Positions 21,081 to 33,000 of a stretch of DNA of 64,000 bases are shown here, one piece after another (position 1 is the stretch's first letter; each line of letters opens with the position of its first letter). The notes beneath the pieces are model-generated. The model did not search any database and had not been told where the DNA came from. It saw only the letters and a program-made list of their open reading frames with translations. This DNA is from Ariolimax columbianus (lineage: Eukaryota; Mollusca; Gastropoda; Stylommatophora; Arionidae). Location of the stretch: assembly GCA_036924085.1 (NCBI GenBank), contig JAVGWX010000003.1:125105474-125169473 (forward strand), read 5' to 3'. The translations under genes were made by a program, and so were the position numbers.

Positions 21081-21610
21081 TGAAGTACATATATTATAAC
21101 AATTTGAAGTACTTTACTTATACTATGACTTTATGAAGAACTTATATTATTACTAAACGAAGTGCTTATATTATTATTAAATGCAGTATGTATATTATGA
21201 CTATAAGCTGTACTTATATTATTACTATATGAAGTATGTATTTTATTACTATATAAAGTACTTATATTATTACTACATAAATTAATTATATTATTACGAT
21301 ATGAAGTGCTTATTTGGTTACTATTTAAAGTAATTATATTATTTCTATATGAAGTACTTATTCTGTTAATAAATGAAGTACTTTCTTCTGTGTGAAGTAT
21401 TTATTCTGTAACTATATGAAGTATGTATATTATTACTATAAGAAGAGTGTATATTATTACTATGTGATGTTTGTTTATAATCACCATATGAAGTTTGTTT
21501 ATGATTACTGTATAAAGTATGTATATTGTTACTATATGAAGTATGTTTATAATTACTATATGGAATACGTTTATTCCAAGACACATATTAAAACTAATAT
21601 AACGATTGAG
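21081..21610. repeat. 24-bp AT-rich minisatellite, long tract
   Basis: About 22 degenerate units alternate TATATGAAGTAYTTATATTA and TTACTATATGAAGTATGTAT. Short frames across it read tyrosine/asparagine/serine strings and are not genes. Confidence 0.85.
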
Positions 21611-22425
21611 CAAATTCGTTGAGCGTAGATTTTTTTATTCCAATGTACTCTAATTAGAGCATTGTATTTATTAATCGAACCTCAGGATTTCATGTTAAAC
21701 AATACATCATTAATTTTTTTTTAACTCTACAAAGACTGGTAATTTCTTTCAGCAAATAACAGAGGGTAATAATGCTGGCTGTTCATGTAGCCCATTGGTT
21801 GTACACACTCATAGTTCATGCTTTCAGTGGCGTCTTCTGCACAACCCATGTTTCTTTGTAAATTCCTGCAGTCTGTTCATCACTAATTCATAAAATGCAT
21901 CGTCATCATCGAACATCAGACTATTAATTGATTTCAATATGTACCGGCTATCCAAACATGAGTAGAAACTGTGCAAACAGAACATGTGGTGTGGGGTTGG
22001 ATTAGCGCATCACAAAGTTTTGCAGAAATGTCAAGTATGACGTGCAAACAGGCAGATCGAGACACACCAGCCAATTCATTGGTTGCTTAAATTCATTATT
22101 TAAGAGAAATGTGCATGTCAATACTGGCTCTAAGCATATTTATTTTGGTTAAATATTGATGTGGGTTCGTTTAATTGATAAGTTCTCCATATTGCCATGT
22201 GTTGTTATTTAAAAACATATCCTTCTCCTGTGTGTCAGTGTTCTCCTCTCAAATTATGTCTCTCTCTATATATTTCTTTCTGTGTATCTCTGTTTCTCTC
22301 CCACTGTTTCACAGCAGACTCTACCGTCGTGGATGAAGTGTTAATGACAGTGTACTGTAGTTGATGTTCGAAGCTTCTCGTTACGAATTGAGTTCATTCT
22401 TAACGACGAATATGGTAGCGGGTTA
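21611..22425. other. No feature recognised
   Basis: This is AT-rich sequence with no RT motif, tRNA head or tandem array that I can see. Confidence 0.4.
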
Positions 22426-22595
22426 CAGTGGCTCTTCTTACATTCCGAAGCGTACTTGTGAACGTGGACCGTGGTCTTCCTGGCTGTTGTGCAATGGAAT
22501 GATCCTCACTATAGGGATTACAGTGTCGGCCCCCACCTCGTTGCCCATTGATATGACTCAGCCTGTTTCCAGGAGCACGAACAATTAAGTAGGTG
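22426..22595 (-). mobile_element. Repeat X, partial diverged minus-strand copy
   Basis: GTTACAGTGGCTCTTCTTAC and CCTGTTTCCAGG align in the same relative order with the minus-strand copy at 591-905 and with the complement of CCCTGGAAACAGGC in the plus copies. It is strongly diverged and lacks the 5' array. Confidence 0.55.
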
Positions 22596-22639
22596 GGCTC
22601 TTGAATAATATTTGCCCCTGATTACTCTTCGTTCTCCTC

Positions 22640-22830
22640 ATTGTACTGACTCGGAGAGTCATGCCAGTTCTCTTCCTCGCAGCCTTACCTTTACTAACTA
22701 AATCGGGTACCCATTGATAGTCTGATAGACGGGAATGTGTTGAAAACAGACATTAAACCTGGTACCTTTATCGTCAGAAACAAGCTATCTAACCACTCTG
22801 CCACTCAGACACTCCAATCACGCGATACTG
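22640..22830 (-). mobile_element. SINE-M, minus-strand copy
   Basis: The minus strand carries an A-box-like TGGCAGAGTGGTTAGA and a degraded B box CCAGGTTTAATGTC, then ATCAATGGGTACCCGATT and AAAGGTAAGGCTGCGAGGAA. The same head-plus-central-block order is seen at 53255-53420 (plus) and on the minus strand at 46375-46560 and 48195-48400. Confidence 0.65.
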
Positions 22831-23039
22831 AAACACTCCAACAGTGGTTCGCGGTTATTATCAGTTTTCAAGCGAAATAGCTTTAAAAACTAAGTTATCT
22901 CCCTTATACCACTGGAATTGCCTGCCCGACATACGTCATTGGTTTTGAGCTTTGTGCCTTTAAATAAGTAATAAGTTTGTCCGCGCAATCATTTATCTAA
23001 GTACTGTTCACGTCCAAATTCGCTGTGAAATAAGAGGTT

Positions 23040-23279
23040 ACGAGAATAGAAGTCATGTGTAAATACAGAGGGGAGTGAGAGATAAGGGGGAGGTGTAGAG
23101 AAAGTGTGAGAGAGAGAGATAGAATATGGGTAAGAGCAAGAGAGAAGGATAGAGTGGAATTTAATGAAGGAGAAAGAGAGAAGGGGAGAAATTGATAGAG
23201 AGACAATAGGAGATATAAAATTAAAAAGAGCAAGAAAGAAAGAGAGAAAGGGAAGGAAAACGAGAACAAACAATTAATA

Positions 23280-23324
<45 letters not shown>

Positions 23325-23635
23325 AATGTGCGAGGGAGAAAGAAAGCGTAAAACAAAGAGGGTGACAGAGAGATTGAAAATGAGGTAGACATCGGTGCTT
23401 TAAAAGATCATGGATAATGAGAGTGAGAGAAATAGGATGTGAATGACAGTGAAAGACAGACAGTAGAAACAGAAAGAAAATTGAGTGTGAGAGAAAAAGA
23501 AAGAGATGGTGAGTGGGTGAATGATAGAAAGTGAGTACGAGCCACACAGATAAAGAGGGGAAGAGAGACGCAGATCAAAAGAGGGAGGGAGTCCGATAAC
23601 GAGAGAAAAAGTAGTCAATGTCAAAGAACGAGAAT

Positions 23636-23671
<36 letters not shown>

Positions 23672-23935
23672 TGTGTAAAATAAAGGGAGAGAGAGAGAGA
23701 ATGTGTAAAATAAAGAGAGAGAAAAAATGTGTAAAATAAAGAGAGAGAGAGAGAAAATGAGATAGAGAGAGAGAGAATGAGAGTAGCTTAATGTAAATGA
23801 GTGAGACGAAAAGAAAAAGTAAGAGGGACATAGCAAGCTGGTGTGTGTGTGAGAGAAAGCGAGAGATTGAGAGGAAGAGTGAGAGGAAGAGAGTGAGTGA
23901 GAGAGAGACAGAGAAAGAAATATACCGTCTTTAAA
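23040..23935. repeat. Purine (GA-rich) tract, about 0.9 kb
   Basis: The plus strand is dominated by GAGA runs with occasional T, including pure (GA)n at about 23289-23322 and 23640-23667. Minus-strand frames are open because pyrimidine-rich sequence lacks stop codons. They are not genes. Confidence 0.9.
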
Positions 23936-24481
23936 GTAACAGAAAAACAAGAAGTAAAAAGAATTAAAAAGCAATTGTTGGCAACGGAAACAGGCAAAAC
24001 ATCAAGTTTCGGCTAATAAAGGTGTTTATCAAGGATTGAACAAAATGAAATTAGCCTCGAAGAATCCAGTTGACAAAGCAAAATAGGTAATGGACTATAG
24101 TGAGGAAGATTTAACTGGGGATTGGTGTTTTGGCTGAAATACAGGAGAGAAAGAGAGAGGGAGAGAGAGAAAGAGAGAGAGAGAGAGCTAAGTGTCTGAA
24201 GAGAGGAATCAGCAATTCCAAGAACGTGACAAGCCTTTGAAGTGCAGGTGGCCAAGGAGGTAGAAGATCAAAACCATGGTTAAGTATAAGCTTTGTTTTC
24301 TATCTGAGGTGTATAATAAAAACCTATCCCACAAACTACTATAAGAATGCTTTGGCAAACTGTCTTTATTCTTCATCGCTATAATAAATTCGTTCTGGTG
24401 TACCCCAGGATTGAAAATGAACGCGAAAATGAGTATTTATTGAAATTTCCGCGGCTAAATACATTTCCTGCCGCGGGGTTG

Positions 24482-24800
24482 ACTGAGCCGCAGTGGCGCA
24501 GTGGTCAGTGTACTTGCTGACAGCCGAGCGATCTAGATCCAAATCCCGATTGGTGTGGGATATTTGTCCGATCACAAACCGACTTCGGGTCGAACTTACC
24601 TCAAATTGGGTAGCAGATCAAGTCTGGAAATGTCAAGTCGGCAGGCGGGGTGATGACCATACCATCATAATGTGCAGTTGGTCAACAAAATATGGGTCTA
24701 AGACATATTCCCAATATGGCCCATTAGCGCTGAATCAGAATCCTTCCTTTACTTGTTAACTTACTTTACTTTTTAACTTACTTTACTTTTTTTAACATTT
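24482..24800 (+). mobile_element. tRNA-derived SINE (family B) with TTACTTTAC tail
   Basis: The head has A-box-like CAGTGGCGCAGTGGTCAG and B-box-like GATCCAAATCCCG. A body of about 200 bp follows, ending in tandem TTAACTTACTTTACTTTT. No other copy was seen in this window. Confidence 0.6.
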
Positions 24801-24979
24801 AACTTTCGTTAAAAACGAAAAGCTATAGTAGACACTGGCGGCGGGGATAGAGTGTTACAGACTTCATTGTGTAACGGCTCGGCTTTAACGCTTTAACCTA
24901 TGAGCTAAGTACCTCGTCGATCTGTCTTTCTTATCTAATTCGGGTAAATAGTTCAGCAAATAAACACATCATCCTGGTA

Positions 24980-25150
24980 TCTTCATCTTTTTCTTATCAC
25001 GTGAAAAAGGGGTTCATCTGGTAGAAGCAGTCAAACCATCAGAAAATTCCCACGACATGCCGGTCTGTCAATTCGAGCACGACGTGATATGAACCTGTGG
25101 CTTTAGCATTGTAAGCCAAGCTCGACAACGCTTAGACCAACAAAGTCTTC
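24980..25150 (-). mobile_element. Possible SINE-M copy, diverged
   Basis: The minus strand reads GCTAAAGCCACAGGTTCATA then GTCGTGCTCGAATTGACAG. This resembles AAGATGCCAGGTTTGAATGC...GTCGTGCTCAGTTTCCC in the copy at 48195-48400. Confidence 0.4.
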
Positions 25151-25162
25151 AGGATAAGGGGG

Positions 25163-25465
25163 TTGTCGCTATGTAATCTCCAATACATAGAAAACTGGTT
25201 TGTCCCTATGTAATCTCCAATACATAGAAAGCTGATTTGTCCCTATTTAATCTCCAATTCATAAAAAAACTGGTTTTTCCCTATGTAATCTCCAATACAT
25301 AGAAAACTAGTTTGTCACTATGTAATCTCCTACACATGGAAATCGGGGTGGCCACTATGAAATCTCCAACACATGTAGAATGGAGTTGTCACTATGTTAT
25401 CTCCAATACATGGAAAACTGATTTGTCCTTATGTAATCTCTAACACATGGAAAATTGGTTTGTGA
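25163..25465. repeat. 37-bp minisatellite, about 8 units
   Basis: Units contain CTATGTAATCTCCAATACAT and GAAAACTGGTTTGTC at 37-bp spacing. The later units are more diverged. Confidence 0.93.
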
Positions 25466-25641
25466 CTAATGTATTTCTATATCGTATATGTGGTACCGTT
25501 TCCTGGGCTTCCTTTCAAGCTGAGCAACTTGCTTAATAGCAAGTTTGAGATCAGTCTGAGTGGGTAGGTGTGCAAAGAGTTTGTATGTCTGTGCTTTAGT
25601 GTGTGTATAAGTGTTTTGGATGTATCTTAAAGAGAAAGACA

Positions 25642-25753
<112 letters not shown>

Positions 25754-26071
25754 GTATATGCATGTGTCTGTTGACGTGTCCCATCCTGTGCAGTGAAGAG
25801 CCATCTTGTTGCCTACACCGCTATTCAAATTACTCTCACAAATTCTTCATCCTTGTATAATTTCCGGACACTTGCCTTTTTTTACCATTGTAGTTAGATT
25901 TTTTTGTTAATTATTATCACTCAACTATTTTTTCATTGTTTATTTCTTTGTCGTTCACCTTGTTTCTTAAGATGGAATTGGTTTGACAATGCACTATTCA
26001 TTACGTACATCTGACTTCAGAAGATATGTTGAAATGAGTTTATTTCTCAAAGGGGCGCGACTTTGCTTTTT

Positions 26072-26460
26072 TTTTCAGACGATTCAAGAGGGCAGATTGG
26101 AAAGATCAGCAAAAAGATTACAGGCCAGACAATGATAGCATATACAAACTTAACAGAGATTAGCACACAAAGATCGTAAGATCAAGAAGGAAATATTGCA
26201 GACTCAAGGCCCACCCCCACAGAATGGATTTCGGAGACAACACCACATGCGATTGGGGACATCCAAGCAAACACCAGAACATATCCTTTAGGACTGCCCT
26301 ACTTATACAGACCAAAGAGAGGCAGTCTGGTCCGGGGAACGACCATGCCCGACAAGCTATGGTGTACCGGCGAAAACCTGAAACGCAGTCTCCTTCGTGA
26401 ACCTCACTCGACTGGATGCAGAGCAGCAGTTGCAGGAAGAGGAGAAAGAATAAGAAACCT
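26072..26460 (+). pseudogene. I-like retrotransposon C-terminal region
   Basis: The plus strand reads YRPDNDSIYKLNRD, then RKYCRLKAHPHRMDFGD, CDWGHPSKHQN, TKERQSGP and ARQAMVYRRKPETQSPS. This is the same post-RNase H block as 9978-10471 on the opposite strand (WRDKHNEYKPGNYSIDKL, WRLKAYLHIIGLRD). In-frame stops and a frameshift are present. Confidence 0.7.
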
Positions 26461-27229
26461 TCCATGCTCGAGAGATTTCGTTTTATGGTTTTCTTTCCTT
26501 AGTTCCAGGCATCAGACTTAGAATGTTACAATCTCTTGTCTTGTAGCGTGTGATTTTATCGTCAACTAGTACGGTTTACCCTTAGGGCACTTGTACCAAC
26601 GCAGCAGAGTAATAAGCTCCTCGAGCCTAGCCCACTAAGCAGAAAACTTTTCTCCCGGCTACACCCAGCCCACGTGACAGCTGAGACCTACACAAGGGCA
26701 TACGCCCCTATAATAGTACAGGTCTACTAAGATTAAAATGTGTTACTAGTCTAGTTTACGGGTTTATATATGGTACAAGATCACGTCTATGAAAAGAGGC
26801 AAAAAGATTGACTTTAAACAAAGTATTCAATATACATTGGTAAAAAAAATAATAGTGCGGTCAAGAAAACCACATTACTTATCGATCAAAGTAGAAGAGA
26901 TAATATGATAATTTCAGATCGTTGCCTTGCTCTTATCCATTTCCAGCCTCAACATTAGTCAGTCCACATCACTTCCTTCCATCCACTGTCAACTGATTAA
27001 CTTCCAGCTCTCTCAGGGGCAGTTGTGTGATCATTTTTGCAGGGAGTCATCAGCCACAGGAAGCGCATTGTCACGTCCAGGATTGGGCAGTGCTCACAAA
27101 TAGTCACACCCGACAAACCAATCCCTCTCTGGCACTCTGCCAGATAAAATAGAGATATTGCTGTCAGAATTGATGATTCAATCTCGACACATGCTTATGT
27201 CCGCCCCACATGAATCGTAATTGTGTATA
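26461..27229. other. No feature recognised
   Basis: I see mixed-composition sequence without RT motifs, tandem arrays or a convincing exon. Confidence 0.4.
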
Positions 27230-27560
27230 TGACTGTATATGCGCGTGTTTTAGTGTGTTATTGTGTGTGTATGTTTGCGAACATGTGTGTTTGGTGTGTT
27301 TGAGTCTACTCGTGCGTGCATGTGTGTGTGTGTGTGTGTGTGCTTGTTTGCGTTTGCACGTATGTTTAAAATAGCTGCACGCTTGTGTACACTTGTATGT
27401 GATGTGCAAATGTATTTGAGTATGCGTGTGTGTATTTGAGTATGTGTGTGTGTGTGTGTGTGTGTGTCGATATGCATATGGGTGTGTGTGCGTGTGTGTT
27501 TGAGTATGAGTGTAAGTGTGTATGAGTGGGTGTGTTTAAGTATGTCTGTGTGTATGGTTG
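27230..27560. repeat. TG-rich microsatellite tract
   Basis: Runs of TGTGTG are mixed with TGAGTATG and TGTTTGAG. The complementary strand reads CACACA-coded histidine/threonine frames that are not genes. Confidence 0.9.
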
Positions 27561-27565
27561 GCTGG

Positions 27566-28440
27566 TTATTGATCCAGCGGTCTGTGTGCTCTTACCCTTT
27601 GACCCAATGCCATATAGTGGTATCTGCAAGTGTTTGTAAGTTGTTGTTTAGTTCCGTACAAAGTGTTCCATTTGTCTGGCCTTGACGGAAAAAGCTTTTT
27701 CCTTACATCGGCAAGCACCAGGCATTCAAAAAGATGATTGATGTTCGACAGTTTCTTAAAGATGTGTTCACAGCCGGCACTCTGGAGTTTGTTATGGTTG
27801 GATTCAGTGTGTGTTGAGTGCGAAGTTGGAAAATGGTGCTTTGGTCTCTCCTTTTCAGGAAGTTGATGTTGTCTTTGGAATTTTGGATGGCCATGTTCTT
27901 GTAGATTTCTCTTCCAGTATTTCCCATTGTCCATCTATTCAGCCAGGCCTCTTTGTTCGCAGTCTTCGGTAGTTGTTTGACTGTCTGAAGGGTTGTTGTT
28001 GTGTATTGTTGTTCTTGACGATCGCTTCTTAGCCAGTCAGTTTGCCTTGTCATTGTCCGGTGTATGTGAGTGACCAGGGATCCATTGTATAACTATTTTG
28101 ACTTGATGGGATGTTAGAAGTTGGTTGGCATCTAGGAATATTTGAGAAAGTTCAGGCTTACAATGATCACCATCATCCAGAGCTTGAAGGGCAGATAATG
28201 AGTAGATAAAGATTACGATGATTTGGGCTTTTGGTGGGAAAGCATCAAATACAGTCATCAAGTGGCACAGGGCTACTTCTAATGCTGATATTTCTGCCTC
28301 ATAATTTGAACATACCTTCTCACAAACAGCTGATCAGATGTTCTAACTGGATAGTCTATGTAGACTCCATATCCCGCTTTAATGGTGGCCTTAAAAGCAA
28401 ACCAGTCAGTATAGACATGTATCCATTCTTCTGGGAATGT
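27566..28440 (-). pseudogene. I-like retrotransposon RNase H and C-terminal region
   Basis: The minus strand gives, across frame changes, YTDWFAFKATIKAGYGVYID, NYEAEISALEVALCHLM, IFIYSLSALQALDDG and VIQWIPGHSHTPDNDKAN. These are the four RNase H motif positions of I-type elements. The third expected aspartate (TDSLSAL) is a tyrosine here (minus codon at 28202-28204). The part downstream reads YWKRNLQEHGHPKFQRQ and LPEKERPKHHFPTSHSTHTE, then CEHIFKKLSNINHLFECLV, matching the Cx..H...C tail of the class. It is a lineage distinct from the 10.6 kb element. The 3' side runs into the TG-rich tract. Confidence 0.75.
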
Positions 28441-28619
28441 GTCCATCGTTCTCTGTCATGCTATCATACGATTTACTGGATCAGAGCTTCTTGTTGTATT
28501 ATCTGTTAGTTTTGTTTGAATTTCTGGCATTTTAAAACATGCATTTGGTGGTACATTTCTTGTTGCTCTCTGTTTTTTGTTGCTCTCTGTTTCTTGTTAC
28601 TCTCTGTGCGTAAAATATG

Positions 28620-29025
28620 CATGTTTGTGTGTGTACGTGCATGTCTGAATATTTATTTGTGCCTGTGGTTGGGTATTAGTGTATGTATGTGTGTTTGAGT
28701 ATGTATGTGTGTGTGTGTGTTTGAGTATGGATGTGTGTGTGTGTTTGAGTATGGATGTGTCTCTGTGTTTGAGTATGTATATGTGTGTGTGTTTAAGTAT
28801 GTATGTGTGTGTGTGTTTAAGTATGTATGTGTGTGTGTGTTTGAGTATGGATGTGTGTGTGTTTGAGTATGGATGTGTCTCTGTGTTTGAGTATGTATAT
28901 GTGTGTGTGTTTAAGTATGTATGTGTGTGTGTGTTTAAGTATGTATGTGTGTGTGTTTTTGAGTATGGATGTGTGTGTGTTTAAGTATGGATGAGTGTGT
29001 GTGTGTTTTTTTTTTATGTGTGTGC
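28620..29025. repeat. TG-rich higher-order minisatellite
   Basis: Units of GTTTGAGTATGGATGTGTG or GTTTAAGTATGTATGTGTG alternate. A block of about 140 bp (about 28725-28865) is repeated almost exactly at about 28855-28985, giving a higher-order duplication. Confidence 0.85.
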
Positions 29026-30195
29026 TGCAGGTTTCACTTCTCAGCTATAACAGCAGATTTGAGGCACCAGTAACTGGGTCTGAGAATCAAAAGATAAGAG
29101 GCCAAGTTGGTAATAGAATATGCCAATTATTATCTGTGCTTTACTGTCAGATAACCAGAGACAATCATAAAAAAACACACGTGTAGTAAAGAATATGCCA
29201 ACAACTAGCACAGCTGGAAATTGTGGGCAGTCGATGGAGATTGATTGGATTTACGCTTAGCAAACAATGTAACCAAGTGTTCTATTGATTGGAACCCGCA
29301 ATCAAAGAAAAGAGTCGCAAGATCGAGAGATGCAAAGCCTCATCAGCTAAACTGAAGTAGACGATCAAAAATAGTTATCGCGAGAGTATGGCGGTCAGTT
29401 TTTCGAATTAAACGGAAAAAGAAATAGTCAAGGTTTTCCTGATTTCGTTAGACAAAATATATACCATACCGCCTGTGTGTTTACATTGTTCGAAAAGGGA
29501 ACAAAGATTAGTAACACTGTAACCTGCCAGATATATCGTAAGAAGCGAGAATGAGCCTGGCAAATTCATCCTGCAAAAATTAAGCCTCAAGGAGAAAAAA
29601 AGACGACCTTTACACCCCATGCAAAAATAATTAAGATACATGTCTCCAGGAAGGAGACACTGGTGGAGCCAATACGAGTGAATCTGGCCCAAAAAACAGG
29701 AAACAAGTTCGGTCTTCAATGTACTGGGTAAACATAGTCGTTTATTATTATTGATATTATTATTATTATTGTTACTATTATTGAGTAAACACAGTCGTCT
29801 CATTAAATGAAATTTAATTTGTTTAACACATTAGAAAGTTAATGTAAGTAAATTTCCATTTTAAAATCATCTCCCTGATATGGCTCAAAAGTTGAACTAC
29901 ATCATCGCAGAGAAAACAAATTGTCCCGCTTTTTTCTATCCAACGTTTGTGCTCTACCGGAGTGGTTTCTGTTAATGCTCAATCTGATAGAGACGAGGGA
30001 AGGACCACTGACACACTGATATAATGTCGTAAAAGTCAACTAACAGTGCGAGAAAAGTTTCCATTTGCATGTAGCAAAAGTATGTCTAATGTCGAATGGC
30101 TTTGTGGGTTTGGTAGAAAGCTTAAAAAACAATAGCCCATATTTGATACCGGATTACAGGAGTCAATTACTCGCACCCACGACAATCTAAATATT
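29026..30195. other. No gene recognised
   Basis: A short (ATT)n run is at 29745-29785. The 131-residue minus frame at 29408-29803 has no domain that I recognise and ends in an asparagine run from the microsatellite. Confidence 0.4.
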
Positions 30196-30199
30196 TAAG

Positions 30200-30645
30200 T
30201 AATAGATTAAGTAAAGAAGGCCATAAAGAAGAAGTAGAAGAAGAACAACAATAAAACGAGAAAGAAGATGAAGAAGGTAAAAGAAGAAGAGAAAGAAGAA
30301 GAAGATGATGAGAAGAAGAAGAAGAAGAAGAAGGAAATGTGAAAGAAGAAGAGAAGAACAGGATGAGAAGGCAGAAGAAGAAGAAGAAGAAGAAGATGAT
30401 GAAGAAGAAGATGAAGAAGAAGAAGAAAAAAGAAACGTGAAAGAAGAGGAGAAGAACAGGATTAGAAGGCAGAAGAAGAAGAAGAAGATGATGAAGAAGA
30501 AGATGAAGAAAAAGAAGAAAAAAGAAACGTGAAAGAAGGAGAAGAACAGGATTAGAAGGCAGAAGAAGAAGAAGAAGAAGAAGAAGAAGAAGAAGAAGAG
30601 GAGGAGGAAGAAGAAGATGAAGAAGAAGAAGGAGAAGAAAAATAA
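30200..30645. repeat. (GAA)n-rich purine tract with 95-100-bp duplications
   Basis: The string GAAGAACAGGATTAGAAGGC appears twice, and GAAGAACAGGATGAGAAGGC once, each followed by (GAA)n. This shows segmental duplication inside the microsatellite. Frames read Glu/Lys/Arg only. Confidence 0.9.
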
Positions 30646-30984
30646 GAAGAAATAACTACATGCAATTATAGCCTTTAAAAACCTAGGAGGTTAACGCGTG
30701 GTTGTCGTCAACTTGATGTGAAATGCCACAGTCTGTCTATCTACAAAGTATCTCTGTCTTATCACAAACGTGTCCCTGACATGAGCACGCCCCTGTCAAT
30801 CTTATTTGACATATTTGTATCCTTCTCAGGCAACGTCAATGCTCCGAGCGTGTCGCTCGTTGTATCCCTTTCTACGAATAATAACGAAGGAAAAACTATG
30901 AATAGAAATGTTAGATCATCAATTTAATTGAATATTGACACACTATCCAAAAAGAATACCATGAATGAACATGCATACAATGCT

Positions 30985-31130
30985 GAAGTCGGATGTGTCG
31001 GACCGAAAAGTGCAAATATCGCAGTAAAGCTGTAAACTACGACACAACGCATTCCGTTCTCTGGACTACATTCTGCTACTGAAGCCCTTTTCATGACTTG
31101 ATAGCGGGAGAGTGAGAACGAACGAAATCA
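30985..31130 (+). mobile_element. Repeat V, 3' fragment, plus strand
   Basis: It reads GCTGAAGTCGGATGTGTCGG, CTGTAAACTACGACACAACG, ATTCCGTTCTCTGGACTACA and AGCGGGAGAGTGAGAACGAA. These match, in order, the complement of 36430-36590 and 54975-55130. Confidence 0.8.
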
Positions 31131-31439
31131 ACTTGCATAGTAACAATATGCAGCTACAATAATACCCATATTTAAACAGAAATAAACCTTACATTTGAAG
31201 CAAAGAAGAACAAATGCATTTAGCATGTTTTGTATTTCTTCCGCTTCTTCGTTCATTCTCAGGTCAAAGTTCGGGTCTTTCTTACAAGGGACACCGTTGT
31301 CTGTAAGGCTGTTTTATCCCCATAAAGCTTGTCTCATATCTGTCTCCCGAGGTAAGTTTTGTTCTCTCTCTTCCTGCGTGTGCATGAAGTGTTGTAGAAT
31401 GTGTTCCACGGTTATGGTATGGAAAACTGAGATGATAGT

Positions 31440-31740
31440 CTGAAAAGACAAAACATACTGACCAGGACGACGCGCCAGGGCCGGGCACAATATATTAAAA
31501 CCCCTATCTCTCTTCCATGTAGCGTTCCCTGGAAACAGTTTGTTTTCAAGGCTGCCTGACGAAATGGGGATCGAAGTGATTCCCGTAGAAGTGAGCGGGC
31601 CACAGATAAAGCCAATCACAGCAAATCCGTCTGGAAGACCAGGTCTACCTTCATCAGCACGCTCGATATGTGAAGAAAGCTACTTAACGCCCTTTTCAAG
31701 GCGAACAAAAGAATAAATGTACTCATTGTAGGTACTCAAC
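31440..31740 (+). mobile_element. Repeat X, plus-strand copy
   Basis: Blocks CAAAACATACTGACCAGG, CGTTCCCTGGAAACAG, CTACCTTCATCAGCACGCTC and TACTCAACAACAAC occur in the family order. Only a trace of the 5' array unit is present. The (CAA)n tail abuts the 3' side of a minus-strand RT fragment. Confidence 0.8.
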
Positions 31741-31744
31741 AACA

Positions 31745-31995
31745 ACGGTCATAGTATGCCCCACATAGACACCTGGCGTCTGTCCCAATCCTCATGTTGT
31801 TGAAAAGATGACCCTTGAGCCTATCATGCCCAGTTCTCAGTCTGAAGATAGCAACTTGCTCCTCTCTAGTTAAGTCATAGTAGTTGTCTTCTTTTCGGAA
31901 GTGGGGGTGTTGATCAGCCAATTTCCCCCCGAAGTTGGCTGTAATTGTGGTCTTAGCCTCAAGGTTACGTGCTCGACACTTCGCTAGTCTGTCTG
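31745..31995 (-). pseudogene. I-like retrotransposon fragment after RNase H
   Basis: The minus strand reads AADRLAKCRARNLEAKTT, then YDLTREEQVAIFRLRTGH and DRLKGHLFNNMRIGTDARC, then CLCGA. It is the same block as NRREQVVVFRLRTGHNRL in the 10.6 kb element but a different lineage. It breaks off after the first two cysteines, where repeat X begins on the other strand. Confidence 0.75.
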
Positions 31996-32460
31996 CAGCT
32001 AAGCGTGGAGGCCAGTGACATCAGCTGAAAAGTGAGTGTTACAATATTAGGAATGATGCGTGCTTGCTATTCTAACGAGCCCTCTCGTTGAAGGAGAAAA
32101 CAGATTTAAAGTGTTTGTGAAATAAAGACCGCTTGTGTATCATATCACACCTTATCAAATCGATAAGGAGACGTGTATATATGCAAGTAAAGATTATTAC
32201 AAAAATTTCAGTCATAGTCTGGCGAGTCCGAATGCTGGCTTGTGAGTCTGTCGAAGACCGTAAGAGAAACTAATTTGATCGAGACTTTTCCGTGCAAATA
32301 TCGGCAACCTAATTTTCATGAGCTAAAGTGAATGTTAGGATATATCAGTTCTTGCTTTAACTCATTTATTTTGTAGAGCAGACACATCGGTTCACAATAT
32401 TTCTTACATTGCCGTTAAGCTGATATATTCGTTTGAACAAATGCATGCATATCAATAAAG
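31996..32460. other. Spacer with a repeat U copy
   Basis: AATAAAGACCGCTTGTGTAT near 32112 resembles the repeat U core at 5840 and 60945. Nothing else is recognised. Confidence 0.35.
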
Positions 32461-33000
32461 ATTAATGAATACCAAGTTTTCCTTAATGTGTACATGTGTC
32501 TGTACTTTCTACCAAGTGTTCCTCAATGTGTACATGAATCTGTACTTTCTACCAAGTTTTTCTCAATGTGTACATGTGTCTGTACTTTCTACCAAGTGTT
32601 CCTCAGTGTGTACATGTATCTGTACTTTCTACCAAGTGTTCCTCAATGTGTACATGTGTCTGTACTTTCTACCAAGTGTTCCTCAATGTGTACATGTGTC
32701 TGTACTTTCTACCAAGTATTCCTCAATGTGTACATGTGTCTGTACTTTCTACCAAGTCTTCCTCAATGTGTACATGAGTCTGTACTTTCTACCAAGTTTT
32801 CTTCAATGTGTACATGTGTCTGAACTTTCTACCAAGTGTTCCTCAATGTGTACATGTGTCTGTACTTTCTACCAAGTCTTCCTCAATGTGTACATGGGTC
32901 TGTACTTTCTACCAAGTTTTCCTCAATGTGTACATGTGTCTGAACTTTCTACCAAGTGGTCCTCAATGTGTACATGTGTCTGTACTTTCTACCACGTTTT
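32461..33000. repeat. 40-bp minisatellite, about 13 units, open in three frames
   Basis: Units TGTACTTTCTACCAAGTGTT plus CCTCAATGTGTACATGTGTC recur at exact 40-bp spacing. Because 40 leaves remainder 1 on division by 3, each frame cycles through all phases every 120 bp and all three plus frames read the same 40-residue peptide, which happens to have no stop. The 183-residue frame is therefore a by-product, not evidence of a gene. Confidence 0.95.
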
